From Candidatus Caccoplasma merdavium (GTDB taxonomy: Bacteria; Bacteroidota; Bacteroidia; Bacteroidales; UBA11471), in assembly GCA_018715595.1 (NCBI GenBank), contig DVLI01000005.1:1-64000 (forward strand): DNA of 64,000 nucleotides, given 5' to 3'. The notes beneath the pieces are model-generated. The model saw nothing but the letters and a program-made list of their open reading frames with translations, did no database searches and was not told where the DNA came from. Positions 1 through 9,162 of this stretch are shown one piece after another. The position numbers and the translations under genes were made by a program. Every line of letters begins with the position of its first letter. Position 1 is the first letter of the stretch.

Positions 1-2492
1 GGGGTGAGGGTCTCGGCCTCGATGCGCGGGCGCGTTGCATGGCTGTTGTTGTAGAAGTCGACATAGGCGCGACCGAGAGAGTCGGTCTCCAACGCCGGAT
101 TCCAATAGAGCGTGCGACGGTAGTCTGCCTCATCGGGCAACACGCCGTGGCTGTAATCGGCATGATAGAACTCCGCCGGCATGGAATAGCCTTGCAGGCG
201 CGTCAGCCGGTAACCCGGCTTTTCGTATTTATACTTGTCGTCGGGATAGGGTATGAGCCGTATGACTACACTGTCCATATTTTCCGTAATCTGTATGCGT
301 TCTATACTCCGCAATGGTATAGTCTCTACACAATTCAAACTGTTCCAATTATCGCCACAGAACTTATAAACTTCGTCCCGTAACAAGAAATGGACGCGAC
401 GTCCCCGATAAAAACAATCGCGTATAAGTTTTAAACGCAACGTTATCGGATCCATAACATACATATACCTATCGAGAAAATAGGGATTGGTGCGACGGAG
501 AAAATCGACGATATTATCGGCATAGTCGCGCACCTGGGTGTCGATCATCTTATCGACCTCCTCGGCCACGACATACTCGATGGCCGGACGTTGGGAGGCC
601 ATTAACTTTCGGGCCTTGACCTCCACTTCGCCAAGGTTGTGCACCTTGATGCTGTCGGGCAACTCCGAGACCAGGGTATCGGGCAGGTCGTAGGTTTCAT
701 CGGTGTAGGTGATGGACGAGGGGCTCTTCTCGGCCAGCTCCGTCTCTTCGGCATTCAGGCTCCGGGCCGTAGGGCTGAAATACCGGTCGAGTTCGACCAG
801 GTAGGGGGCGTTCTTCTTTTTCCCCCGCTTGTTGGTGATTTGGGTCTGTATCACCATGTCGTTTTTCCCCCAGATGTCGCTGTCGGAGAGGAAGGTGAAG
901 CGTCCCAGCGAATCGGTGAAGCAATGCCCCCGGCTGTTGGTCAACTCGGAATAGACCCAGACCGACAGTTCCACGCCGGCTTTGGCGCGGGCACCGCGGA
1001 GACGGTAGTCGTAGACCTGTCCCTGCACCATGATGCCCTCTTCGACCCGGTGGACGGGCTCGAAGGGTTCCACGCCGGCCTGCTGACGCCACTCGTAACG
1101 CCGCCAGCCCTGCACCAGCAGCAACAGGTCGAGTGCCGCCCGGTGTTCGGCGTCGTCGGACTCGAAGTAGTATCCGATGTCTTCGATGTATCCCTTGACG
1201 TCGGACTCCAACAGCAGGTTGGCCGACAGCGTGCTGGCGTAGTGCGTGGGTATCTCGGTGACGGCATCGCGCACCGATACCGACAGGGTCGTTGCCACCG
1301 GGCTGCCTTCCGCATCTGTGACGTGCAGCGGCAGGGTGATTTTTTCGTAAGGCCGGTAGCTGCTTTTCTGCCCGTCGGCGGTGATGTGCAGCTGTTGGTC
1401 GTCTCTTTGATGGTAGGCCAACCGCTCGCCGAGGACTTCGCCTGCGGGGGTGAAGAGCGTGATTTGCTGCACGCCGGCGGGAAAGTCGGCCTTGCTCAGG
1501 TGAAGCTCGGCTTCTTCCTGTCCGCGCAGGTCGGCGACTTCGAAGGCGTGGGCAATGCCCCGGCAACTGACGGTGAGGCCGACCCACCCGCCTTTGTGGT
1601 TCTGGCTTCGCCTTATCTTGATGTGCAGGCTGTCCCGATGGCTGTTGTCGACCCGGAGGGTGTAGCCTGCGGCTTTGGCCTCGGGCAGGGTGTAACGGTA
1701 GGTCTTTCCGTTATAGCTGATTTCGGCACGGCAGGGTTTGTCGCCGGGGGTGAGGGTGAAGCTTCCCATACCGCAGTGCAGGGTTTCCAATGTTGCAACG
1801 GGGCGCTCGTCGGAGTCGTACACGGTGCCGCTTACCGCCACGCTGCGACCTTCGTCGTCGACGGCCTTGAAGGCCACTCGGCCGGGCAACCCCTCGACCA
1901 GCTCTCCGCCTTCGGGGTAAAAACTCAGGTTCAGCGATTTGTAGTCGGGTGCGGCCGCGCGTTCTTCGGGCACTCGCTGGGAGCGCGGGTAGCGGGTGAT
2001 TTTCATGGCATACTGCCCCGGCTCTTCGGGTCGGTCGAAAACCGGGAACACCCGCGTATAGTAGCTGCCTTCCCAGTTGAGCATCACCCGTGTGTAGGCG
2101 CGCACTTCGTAGAAGCCGCCTACCAGCAGCGGCGAGGTGAGGTCGAACTCGCCGTGACACCGCCCCTCCTCTATCTTCAACTTCTTCGTCTCGACGATAC
2201 GCCCCTCGGGGGTGAGCAGCTCGACATAGAGCACCTTACTCATCTCGGTGGGTCGCAACTGCGGCGCGGTGACCACATAGGCGGCAAACCACATGGTCTC
2301 GCCCAGGTAGTAGCCCGTATTGTCGAAGTGCAGGTAGACCTTCTCCTGCGGATTATACTTACCGAAATGATTGTAGGCCTTCACCCAATCGGCCATCGCC
2401 AGTATGCTGCTGTCGACCTGGGATAAAAGTCGCTCGGGGAAACAAACCCCCAACATAAGCAAAAGCCCTACTAAAAAACATCGGCCATTCAT
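1..2492 (-). CDS. MG2-domain / TonB-plug-like secreted protein (3' end cut by window)
   Basis: Translating the minus strand from the ATG at 2492 gives 830 open codons running off the window edge. The N-terminus MNGRCFLVGLLLMLGVCFPE is a signal peptide. Residues about 45-75 carry EKVYLHFDNTGYYLGETMWF, the hallmark of the macroglobulin MG2 domain in Bacteroidetes surface proteins. Beta-rich macroglobulin-like repeats follow. Near residue 630 the stretch LGEVEVKARK resembles the start of a TonB-dependent receptor plug domain, and the last visible residues resemble the closing strand of these proteins. The family is known as cell-surface or periplasmic, with no settled function; it often sits near surface-protein genes. 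A TTTCAGGAAAGAG stretch precedes the start. The large plus-strand ORF opposite it is a shadow. Confidence 0.85.
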   Translation of the reverse strand, partial: MNGRCFLVGLLLMLGVCFPERLLSQVDSSILAMADWVKAYNHFGKYNPQEKVYLHFDNTGYYLGETMWFAAYVVTAPQLRPTEMSKVLYVELLTPEGRIVETKKLKIEEGRCHGEFDLTSPLLVGGFYEVRAYTRVMLNWEGSYYTRVFPVFDRPEEPGQYAMKITRYPRSQRVPEERAAAPDYKSLNLSFYPEGGELVEGLPGRVAFKAVDDEGRSVAVSGTVYDSDERPVATLETLHCGMGSFTLTPGDKPCRAEISYNGKTYRYTLPEAKAAGYTLRVDNSHRDSLHIKIRRSQNHKGGWVGLTVSCRGIAHAFEVADLRGQEEAELHLSKADFPAGVQQITLFTPAGEVLGERLAYHQRDDQQLHITADGQKSSYRPYEKITLPLHVTDAEGSPVATTLSVSVRDAVTEIPTHYASTLSANLLLESDVKGYIEDIGYYFESDDAEHRAALDLLLLVQGWRRYEWRQQAGVEPFEPVHRVEEGIMVQGQVYDYRLRGARAKAGVELSVWVYSELTNSRGHCFTDSLGRFTFLSDSDIWGKNDMVIQTQITNKRGKKKNAPYLVELDRYFSPTARSLNAEETELAEKSPSSITYTDETYDLPDTLVSELPDSIKVHNLGEVEVKARKLMASQRPAIEYVVAEEVDKMIDTQVRDYADNIVDFLRRTNPYFLDRYMYVMDPITLRLKLIRDCFYRGRRVHFLLRDEVYKFCGDNWNSLNCVETIPLRSIERIQITENMDSVVIRLIPYPDDKYKYEKPGYRLTRLQGYSMPAEFYHADYSHGVLPDEADYRRTLYWNPALETDSLGRAYVDFYNNSHATRPRIEAETLT

Positions 2493-2593
2493 CTCTTTCC
2501 TGAAATTTCTGATTGTTGCAATTTATATAAAAAAGGAGGATTTATCAAGCTTTTTGCCAACAATTTGTCACCTTTTTGTTCATCATTAAACAA

Positions 2594-2629
2594 GAAGCCC
2601 TCTATCCCCAAAAACGGGCAGAGGGCTTC
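2594..2629 (-). terminator. Hairpin downstream of rimO
   Basis: Ten-base perfect inverted repeat (GAAGCCCTCT / AGAGGGCTTC) with a 16-base interior, lying 25 bases past the rimO stop. On the minus strand it is followed by TTGTTT, a weak U-tract. Confidence 0.6.
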
Positions 2630-2653
2630 GTATCGGAATCGGGGAAACGAGAC

Positions 2654-3949
2654 TCAGGAAACTTCGGCAAAAAGCTCGAAAGGTTGTGCCGAGGTTATCG
2701 TCACCTCATAAAAACGGCCGATGTGCAAAGGCTTCGTCTTCTCGATGAGAATTTCGGGGTCGACTTCGGGCGAATCGTACTCGCTGCGCCCCACATAGTA
2801 GTCGGCCTCCTCGCGGTCGACAATGACCCGCAGGCGCTGCCCTACCTTGGACCGGTTCACTTCGAGGGAGATTTCTTCCTGCTCGGCCATCAAGGTGTCG
2901 AGCCGTTGCTGTTTCACGGCATCGGGCACATCGTCGGTGTAATGGCCGGCCGAATAGGTTCCCTCCTCCTCGGAATAGGCAAATGCTCCCATGCGCTCGA
3001 AACGGGCTTCACGCACGAACTGCAACAGTTCACGGAAGTCGGCCTCGGTCTCGCCGGGGAATCCCACCATGAGGGTCGTGCGCAGGTGAATGCCGGGTAC
3101 CTCCCTGCGGATACGGGCCAACAGCTCTTCGGTCTCGCGGCGGGTCACATGCCGGTGCATGCGCGCCAGGACGCTGTCGCTGATGTGTTGCAGGGCGATG
3201 TCGAGGTACTTGCACACGTTGTCGTGACGGGCCATGACGGGGAGCAGGTCGAGCGGGAAACGGTCGGGGTAGGCATAGTGCAGCCGTATCCACTCCACAC
3301 CGGGAGTGGCGGCCATGCGGTCGACGAGCTCGGCAATGCGGAACTCCCCGTAGAGGTCTTTTCCGTAATAGGTCAGGTCCTGTGCGATGATTTGGAACTC
3401 TTTTACGCCCCGGGAGACGAGTATCTCCATCTCGGCCACGATGTCTTCGATGGGTCGTGAGACGTACCGACCGGTAATGATGGGTATGGCACAGTAGGCG
3501 CACATGCGGTCGCACCCCTCGGCAATCTTCACATAAGCATAGTGGGGAGGAGTGGTCAACTCGCGTTGAAGGCGCAAATCTCCGTGGTAGGCTTCGCCCA
3601 AATCGGCCAGCAGGTCGGTGTAATCAAATTTTCCATAGAACTTGTCGACCTCGGGTATCTCGCCCATCAACTCGGTCATGTAGCGCTGCGAAAGGCAACC
3701 CATGACATAGAGCTTGCGAATCTTGTGACGTGCCTTGGCCTGCACGCACGAGAGAATCATGTTGATTGACTCCTCCTTGGCGTCGCCGATGAAGCCGCAG
3801 GTGTTGACGACGACTATTTCACCTTTGACCTCGGGTGCGTCGTGATGCACGTCGTAACCGGCCTCGCGGAATTGCCGCATGAGAAACTCCGAGTCGACGA
3901 GATTCTTGGAACAACCGAGGGTAATGAAATCGATGCGATTCTTTATCAT
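2654..3949 (-). CDS. rimO: Ribosomal protein S12 methylthiotransferase RimO
   Basis: RimO is a radical-SAM enzyme that adds a methylthio group to an aspartate of ribosomal protein S12. The 431-residue length is normal. The N-terminal UPF0004 domain has its three cluster cysteines at C13, C51 and C85. The radical-SAM motif CDRMCAYC places C146, C150 and C153. A TRAM domain follows at the C-terminus (about residues 365-431). The opening MIKNRIDFITLGCSKNLVDS is characteristic of RimO rather than MiaB. It lies 14 bases after ftsY on the same strand and is probably cotranscribed with it. There is no Shine-Dalgarno; instead nine consecutive C residues sit just before the start codon on the coding strand. 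Confidence 0.96.
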   Translation of the reverse strand: MIKNRIDFITLGCSKNLVDSEFLMRQFREAGYDVHHDAPEVKGEIVVVNTCGFIGDAKEESINMILSCVQAKARHKIRKLYVMGCLSQRYMTELMGEIPEVDKFYGKFDYTDLLADLGEAYHGDLRLQRELTTPPHYAYVKIAEGCDRMCAYCAIPIITGRYVSRPIEDIVAEMEILVSRGVKEFQIIAQDLTYYGKDLYGEFRIAELVDRMAATPGVEWIRLHYAYPDRFPLDLLPVMARHDNVCKYLDIALQHISDSVLARMHRHVTRRETEELLARIRREVPGIHLRTTLMVGFPGETEADFRELLQFVREARFERMGAFAYSEEEGTYSAGHYTDDVPDAVKQQRLDTLMAEQEEISLEVNRSKVGQRLRVIVDREEADYYVGRSEYDSPEVDPEILIEKTKPLHIGRFYEVTITSAQPFELFAEVS

Positions 3950-3952
3950 GTC

Positions 3953-3961
3953 GGGGGGGGG
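3953..3961 (-). repeat. C9 homopolymer just upstream of the rimO start
   Basis: Nine G on the plus strand (nine C in the transcript) fill most of the 14-base gap between the ftsY stop and the rimO ATG. The tract ends three bases before the start codon, so slippage would change leader spacing but not the reading frame. Confidence 0.9.
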
Positions 3962-3963
3962 TA

Positions 3964-4923
3964 TTAATTATCGCCGAAAAGCGAATCGACAAATTCGCGG
4001 CGACGGAACGGCTGCAAATCCTCGATGCCTTCGCCGAGGCCGATATATTTCACCGGGGTCTTGAACTGGTCGGAGATGCCGATGACGACGCCGCCCTTGG
4101 CGGTACCGTCGAGCTTGGTAATGGCCAGTGCCGTGACCTCGGTGGCAGCGGTGAACTGCCGAGCCTGCTCGAAGGCATTCTGCCCCGTAGAGCCGTCGAG
4201 CACGAGGAGGACCTCCTGCGGGGTGCCGGGCACCACCTTGTCCATCACCTTCTTTATTTTGGTAAGCTCGTTCATAAGCCCCACCTTGTTGTGGAGACGG
4301 CCGGCGGTATCGATAATCACGACATCGGCATTGTTGGCCTTGGCCGAACTCAGCGTATCGAAAGCGACCGACGCCGGATCGGCACCCATCTTCTGCTTCA
4401 CGACGGGAACACCCACCCGCTCGCCCCAAATCGAAATCTGCTCGACGGCGGCGGCTCGGAAGGTATCGGCCGCACCGAGGTAGACGTTGAGGCCGTTTTT
4501 CTTGAATTGGTAAGCCAGCTTTCCTATCGTGGTGGTCTTCCCCACTCCGTTCACACCCACCACCATGATGACATAGGGACGGGTAGCCCCCGCGGGAACG
4601 ACAAAATCGTTTTCGTCGCCCGTGTTGTTCTCGGTGAGCAGCGCAACGATTTCCTCGCGTAGGATATTTTTCAACTCCGAAGTCGAGAGATATTTATCGC
4701 GGGCCACACGCTGTTCGATGCGTTCGATGATGCGCAGGGTCGTCTCCACCCCTACATCGGAGGTGATGAGAATCTCTTCGAGGTTATCGAGTATATCGTC
4801 ATCGACGGTCGACTTCCCGGCTACGGCACGGGCCAGTTTCGAGAACATTCCCTCTTTGGTCTTGGCCAGACCTTTGTCGAGGGTCTCTTTTTTCTCTTTT
4901 TGGAAAAAATCAAAAAATCCCAT
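3964..4923 (-). CDS. ftsY: Signal recognition particle receptor FtsY
   Basis: FtsY is the membrane-associated GTPase receptor that docks SRP-ribosome complexes for cotranslational insertion. The 319-residue protein has an N-domain helical bundle (about residues 25-100) with only a short lysine-rich A-region, as usual in Bacteroidetes. The GTPase motifs are clear: GVNGVGKT at 123-130, DTAGR at 205-209 and TKLDG at 269-273. The ATG at 4923 gives MGFFDFFQKEKKET, a plausible amphipathic membrane-targeting start. It is followed after 14 bases by rimO. Upstream lies the convergently unrelated but same-strand PBP gene, whose stop is 78 bases away. Confidence 0.97.
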   Translation of the reverse strand: MGFFDFFQKEKKETLDKGLAKTKEGMFSKLARAVAGKSTVDDDILDNLEEILITSDVGVETTLRIIERIEQRVARDKYLSTSELKNILREEIVALLTENNTGDENDFVVPAGATRPYVIMVVGVNGVGKTTTIGKLAYQFKKNGLNVYLGAADTFRAAAVEQISIWGERVGVPVVKQKMGADPASVAFDTLSSAKANNADVVIIDTAGRLHNKVGLMNELTKIKKVMDKVVPGTPQEVLLVLDGSTGQNAFEQARQFTAATEVTALAITKLDGTAKGGVVIGISDQFKTPVKYIGLGEGIEDLQPFRRREFVDSLFGDN

Positions 4924-5001
4924 ATTGGTTTGGTTTTAACGCACACCGCCCGGTCGATGGAGAGAAAAGACTTGACGGCCGCTATTTCTTTTTTCGGTTT
5001 C

Positions 5002-7428
5002 TCAATCAAAAATGCCTTCTATCGCCTCCTCTTCGAGATTGACATCGGGCTCGGGCAGATTTTCCTTCGGCACACTCGGGTCGATCAAGCCTTCGCAAGG
5101 TATGAATATCGTCGAGTCGACCGCAAAAGTATCGACCGGTGTATAGATGAGAGTCGAATCGGCATAAACTTTCTTTATATACAGGGCATATATGGGCAAC
5201 GCCGTGTTGGCACCCTGCCCGTCGGCCATCTTGTCAAAATGGATAGAGCGCTCTTCACCGCCCACCCACACGCCGGTGGCCAGCGAGGGTGTGAAGCCCA
5301 TGAACCAACCGTCGGAGTTGTTGTTGGTGGTTCCCGTCTTGCCGCCCATCTGTGCCTTGATGCCATAGCGGTAACGCAAGCGGATTCCGGTTCCGTGGTC
5401 GATGACATCGCACATCATGGGGAGCATTTTGAGGTAGGTCGACTCGCTGAACACCTCCGACACCTGGGGGGCAAAGTCGGTGATGACATTGCCGTAGTTG
5501 TCTTCGATGCGGGAGACGTAGATGGGGTCGATGCGCAACCCGTGGTTGGAAAAGGCGGTGTAGGCCGTCACCATCTCCTCGACCGACACGTCGGCCGAGC
5601 CGAGGCAGAGAGCCATCACCGGGTCGATGTATCCCTTGATGCCGAACGAGTGCATGAGCCGCACGAGAGACTGGGGCGAAAGGCGGCTCATGAGATAGGC
5701 CGAAATCCAGTTGACCGACTTGGACAACCCCCAACGCAAGGTGACATATTCACCCGAGCGTTCGTTGGTCGAGTTGCGGGGCGACCATACTTCGCCCGTG
5801 GCCCGGTCGAAAATATTGGGCTGCACGTTGGGCGCCAAGTCGCAGGGCGAATAGCCTTCCTCCATGGCCAACGTATAGAGATAGGGTTTGATGGTCGAGC
5901 CGACCTGCCGACGGCTGTCGGAGACCATGTCGAACTTGAAGTTGCGATAATCGATGCCCCCCACATAAGCCTTGACATGCCCGCTGCGGGTATCGACCGA
6001 CATCATGCCCGTGCGCAGCAGGGTCTTGCAATAACGTATGGAGTCCATCGGCGTCATCGTCGTGTCGAGGGGCCCGTTCCACGAGAAGAGGCGCATGGGC
6101 ACGGGTGTCGAGAAAGAGGCTTCGATTTCGGCATCGGTGGCGTCGTTGGCTTTCAACACCCGATACCGCTCGCTTTGCTCCTTGGCCCGCGTCATGATGG
6201 CAGCCACCTCATCGGGGGTAAGGTCCTCGGTAAACGGCCCGTATGGCTTATCTTTTGTCTCGGCTTCGAAACGCGGTTGGAGATAGCCGCCCAGATGCTC
6301 GGCTACGGCCTCTTCGGCATAAGCCTGCATGCGGGTGTCGATGGTGGTGTAGATTTTAAGTCCGTCGGTATAGAGATTATAAGGCGTTCCGTCGGCCTTG
6401 TGGTTTTTGTTGCACCAGCCATAAAGCGGATTGGTGGCCCAGGCTATCGAGTCATCGACAAACTGCTGCCGTTGCCACCCCCTGTAATTGCTCCGTTTGG
6501 GCTCACGCGCCGTCATCATTTGGCGGATATGCTCCCTGAAATAGGGTGCCACGCCGGCTTCATGGTTGACCCGGGTGAAATGGGTCGTTATGGGAAGCGC
6601 CTGCAAAGAGTCACGCTCGGCGAGCGTAAGGTAGTCGGCCTTATACATCTGGTCGAGGACAACGTTGCGGCGTTCGAGCGAACGGTCGGGATAAAGTATG
6701 GGGTTGTAGATGCGGGGGTTCTTGCACATGCCCACCAGCACGGCAGCCTCCTCGACAGTAAGTTCCTTGGGGCTCTTGCCGAAGTAGATGGTCGCCGCCG
6801 ACTGCAACCCCACGGCCTCGAAGAGGAAGTCGAACTTGTTGAGGTACATGTTCACAATCTCTTCCTTGGTGTAGAAATACTCCAACTGCACGGCTATGAC
6901 CCACTCGATGGGTTTCTGGAAAAGACGCTCCTTGACATTCCCCGCCGTGGGCGAATAGAGCAACTTGGCCAACTGCTGGGTAATGGTGCTACCGCCGCCG
7001 GCGCTCTTCTGCCGCAACAGTCCGCGCTTGACAACAGCCCGCAACAAAGCCTTGAAGTCGATTCCCGAGTGTTCATAGAAACGCACGTCTTCGGTGGCCA
7101 ACAGCGCGTCGATGACCGGCTGCGAGATTTGGTCATAGTCGATGGAGATGCGGTTGCCCTGTTCGAGGTAATACCGGCCGATGGGTACCATATCGGCCGA
7201 ATAGATTTCCGACGCCAATTTGTCTTTGGGGTTCTGCAACTCCTCGATGGGGGGCATATAGCCGATGCGGCCTTTGGAGATGGCCGAGAAAAGGCAATAA
7301 ACACCTATGGCCACGGCCACAAAGAGCGTCCACAATACGATGACAATGACCCGGGTTATATCTTTTTTCCCGCTCTTTTTCGGGGGAGAAGAATCGGCTT
7401 TCTTTTTCGGAGGAAACAGTGTTGACAT
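5002..7428 (-). CDS. Class A penicillin-binding protein (transglycosylase/transpeptidase)
   Basis: Bifunctional peptidoglycan synthase of the PBP1A type, 808 residues. A basic proline/lysine-rich cytoplasmic tail is followed by one membrane anchor (about 25-47). The GT51 glycosyltransferase domain shows ATEDVRFYEH at 111-120 with its catalytic glutamate, and GGSTITQQLAK at 145-155. The transpeptidase domain has the acylation motif STIK at 511-514, SVN at 571-573 and KTGT at 697-700. It polymerises and cross-links glycan strands on the outer face of the inner membrane. A -7 element (TATCTTTG) 67 bases upstream supports the ATG at 7428. The 841-aa plus-strand ORF opposite is a shadow. Confidence 0.96.
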   Translation of the reverse strand: MSTLFPPKKKADSSPPKKSGKKDITRVIVIVLWTLFVAVAIGVYCLFSAISKGRIGYMPPIEELQNPKDKLASEIYSADMVPIGRYYLEQGNRISIDYDQISQPVIDALLATEDVRFYEHSGIDFKALLRAVVKRGLLRQKSAGGGSTITQQLAKLLYSPTAGNVKERLFQKPIEWVIAVQLEYFYTKEEIVNMYLNKFDFLFEAVGLQSAATIYFGKSPKELTVEEAAVLVGMCKNPRIYNPILYPDRSLERRNVVLDQMYKADYLTLAERDSLQALPITTHFTRVNHEAGVAPYFREHIRQMMTAREPKRSNYRGWQRQQFVDDSIAWATNPLYGWCNKNHKADGTPYNLYTDGLKIYTTIDTRMQAYAEEAVAEHLGGYLQPRFEAETKDKPYGPFTEDLTPDEVAAIMTRAKEQSERYRVLKANDATDAEIEASFSTPVPMRLFSWNGPLDTTMTPMDSIRYCKTLLRTGMMSVDTRSGHVKAYVGGIDYRNFKFDMVSDSRRQVGSTIKPYLYTLAMEEGYSPCDLAPNVQPNIFDRATGEVWSPRNSTNERSGEYVTLRWGLSKSVNWISAYLMSRLSPQSLVRLMHSFGIKGYIDPVMALCLGSADVSVEEMVTAYTAFSNHGLRIDPIYVSRIEDNYGNVITDFAPQVSEVFSESTYLKMLPMMCDVIDHGTGIRLRYRYGIKAQMGGKTGTTNNNSDGWFMGFTPSLATGVWVGGEERSIHFDKMADGQGANTALPIYALYIKKVYADSTLIYTPVDTFAVDSTIFIPCEGLIDPSVPKENLPEPDVNLEEEAIEGIFD

Positions 7429-7494
7429 CTGTAATGTATTTTATTCGGCGACAAGGCAGATACAGACGACCTACGCGTCGGCACATATTCGTGT

Positions 7495-7502
7495 CAAAGA
7501 TA
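7495..7502 (-). promoter_or_regulatory. -7 element of the PBP gene
   Basis: Minus-strand TATCTTTG, an exact TAnnTTTG match, lies between the terminator of the glycosyltransferase genes and the PBP start. No clear -33 TTTG was found because the terminator hairpin occupies that region. Confidence 0.6.
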
Positions 7503-7505
7503 ATA

Positions 7506-7547
7506 CAAAAAATCTTTCCCTGCCGAAAAATGGCAGGGAAAGATTTT
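7506..7547 (-). terminator. Strong intrinsic terminator after the glycosyltransferase pair
   Basis: Sixteen-base perfect stem (AAAATCTTTCCCTGCC / GGCAGGGAAAGATTTT) with a 7-base loop. On the minus strand it is followed by T residues. It lies 25 bases after the stop of the membrane glycosyltransferase. Confidence 0.85.
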
Positions 7548-7572
7548 ATTTCGCATTCGCAAAATGGAATCT

Positions 7573-9156
7573 CTATTCCTCCCCGGCGAGGGAGAATTTG
7601 GCGGCAGCGGCCCGGCGGTCGAACTTCAACAGGTAGGTGTCGGGGGCAGGCAGACGTGAAACGACGGGAAAGAGCTCGGGATTCTTCTGTATGGCGGGAT
7701 AGAGATAAAGCGGCGTGGAGCTGAATCCGAGTTGTTCGAGTATGACATAGTCGACCTTCTTCTTGCACAAGTCCTTCACCACGTCGTCGGGATTCTGCGA
7801 GAAAAGATAGCGCTCGGGAAAATGCGACGGGGCAAAGTAAGAATACAGTTCGGGTTTGCGGCAGGCCACCACGGTACCGGCAGGGAGCTGCCGCTCCATG
7901 GCCTTGGCCAACTCGAAATAGTTGCGATAGGCCGGCGGGAAAGGCCGACGAGCTGCATCGGACTGTGCCGAGAGGGGCTTCATCACGGGGATAGCCAACA
8001 AGAGCAACACATAGACCCAACGTCCCAAGAGCACCTTGTCGAGCGACATCTTGAAGAAATAGCGGCCGACCAGCACAACAAGGTTATACACCCCGTAATA
8101 GAAGAAGAGGTAAAGGAAGGGAGCCACAGGCACCACATAACGGCTGCCGTTGCCGCCGTGCCAGAGGGCAAAGAGGCCGATATTGGCCAAGAGGAACCCG
8201 AGGAACGGGAAACGGAGATTTTTCCCGCCCAACACCCAGCAGCCATAAACAATCACCGCCAGGACAAGCAGCCCGGCCACCCAGCCGCCGAAACCCGACG
8301 GGTGGGCATAGTCGATGGTGAGGAACGGAAAGAGTATCTCACGGAAACCTTTGAGCACCGTTTCATCGAAATTGGTTACCATCTTCGACATCATCTCCCC
8401 GACACTCGAAACCGTACCCATCTCGGGGCGCCACGGATTGACGGTCATAATCGTCCCGAAATAGCGCGACTCGATGCCGTATGCCGCATTGCGCAACGAC
8501 CACGGCAGGAGCAACAACACGATACCTCCCACCGAAGCCACCGAGGCTCTCCACTCCTTGCGGAACAGGAAAAACAAGACGACGGCAAAGAGTATCGAAG
8601 CCCCCACCGTGCGCACATAATAGGCGGCCACCGCCGTCACGATGGCCACATAGAACCACGGCGAACGGTAAAACGCCACCGGCTTGCCCGCCGAATAGAG
8701 ATACAATGCCGCAAAGGCAGCCACGGTGCAGATGAGATAGAGCATCTCCGACATGGCCATCGAGGCAAAATGCAGCAAGTGGGGAGACAGGCAGGTCAGC
8801 AACATGGCGGTGAGAGCCACGGCCGGTTGTTCCGACAAACGCCGCGAAAGCCCGAAAAGCATCATCAGCGAAAGACACAGCAAGATGCCGTTGAGTATCT
8901 TGAAAAATATCAAATTATCGATGCCCAGCATCATGAAAAATGAGAGGAAAGCGGGATAACCCGGCGGGAAATGACTGGCCGGGGTAAAGCCCGAGGGCGA
9001 AGCATTGGAATAGCCGTGCCCCTCGGAAAGGGTGCGCGCCAGTTGTATGTAGGAGGCATTATCGCCGTTCAGGTCGAGTTTCGAGTCGAAACAGAACTGG
9101 TAAGAGGCCACAAAAACAAGGGCGAGTACCAGGTAGGGAAGATACTTTTTCATCAT
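7573..9156 (-). CDS. GT-C fold integral membrane glycosyltransferase (ArnT/PMT-like)
   Basis: A 527-residue polytopic protein with roughly ten hydrophobic segments. After the first membrane helix (about 5-20) comes LDLNGDNASYIQLARTL, matching the first extracytoplasmic loop of GT-C enzymes, which carries acidic metal or catalytic residues, and then PPGYPAFLSF, a conserved loop motif. Such enzymes transfer sugars from polyprenyl-phosphate donors on the periplasmic side. The gene starts 6 bases after a polyprenol-phosphate-mannose-synthase-like GT2 gene, a pairing that supplies donor and transferase. Two adjacent ATG codons (9156 and 9153) could start it. The acceptor cannot be read from sequence. 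Confidence 0.85.
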   Translation of the reverse strand: MMKKYLPYLVLALVFVASYQFCFDSKLDLNGDNASYIQLARTLSEGHGYSNASPSGFTPASHFPPGYPAFLSFFMMLGIDNLIFFKILNGILLCLSLMMLFGLSRRLSEQPAVALTAMLLTCLSPHLLHFASMAMSEMLYLICTVAAFAALYLYSAGKPVAFYRSPWFYVAIVTAVAAYYVRTVGASILFAVVLFFLFRKEWRASVASVGGIVLLLLPWSLRNAAYGIESRYFGTIMTVNPWRPEMGTVSSVGEMMSKMVTNFDETVLKGFREILFPFLTIDYAHPSGFGGWVAGLLVLAVIVYGCWVLGGKNLRFPFLGFLLANIGLFALWHGGNGSRYVVPVAPFLYLFFYYGVYNLVVLVGRYFFKMSLDKVLLGRWVYVLLLLAIPVMKPLSAQSDAARRPFPPAYRNYFELAKAMERQLPAGTVVACRKPELYSYFAPSHFPERYLFSQNPDDVVKDLCKKKVDYVILEQLGFSSTPLYLYPAIQKNPELFPVVSRLPAPDTYLLKFDRRAAAAKFSLAGEE

Positions 9157-9162
9157 GGCATG

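Noticed and set aside
639-2426. 595-residue plus-strand open frame
   Set aside because: It is the complement of the MG2-domain gene; the minus-strand protein has recognisable domains and a signal peptide while this one has none.
4900-7425. 841-residue plus-strand open frame
   Set aside because: Lies entirely opposite the class A PBP gene, whose active-site motifs are intact. Long antisense frames are expected with this codon usage.
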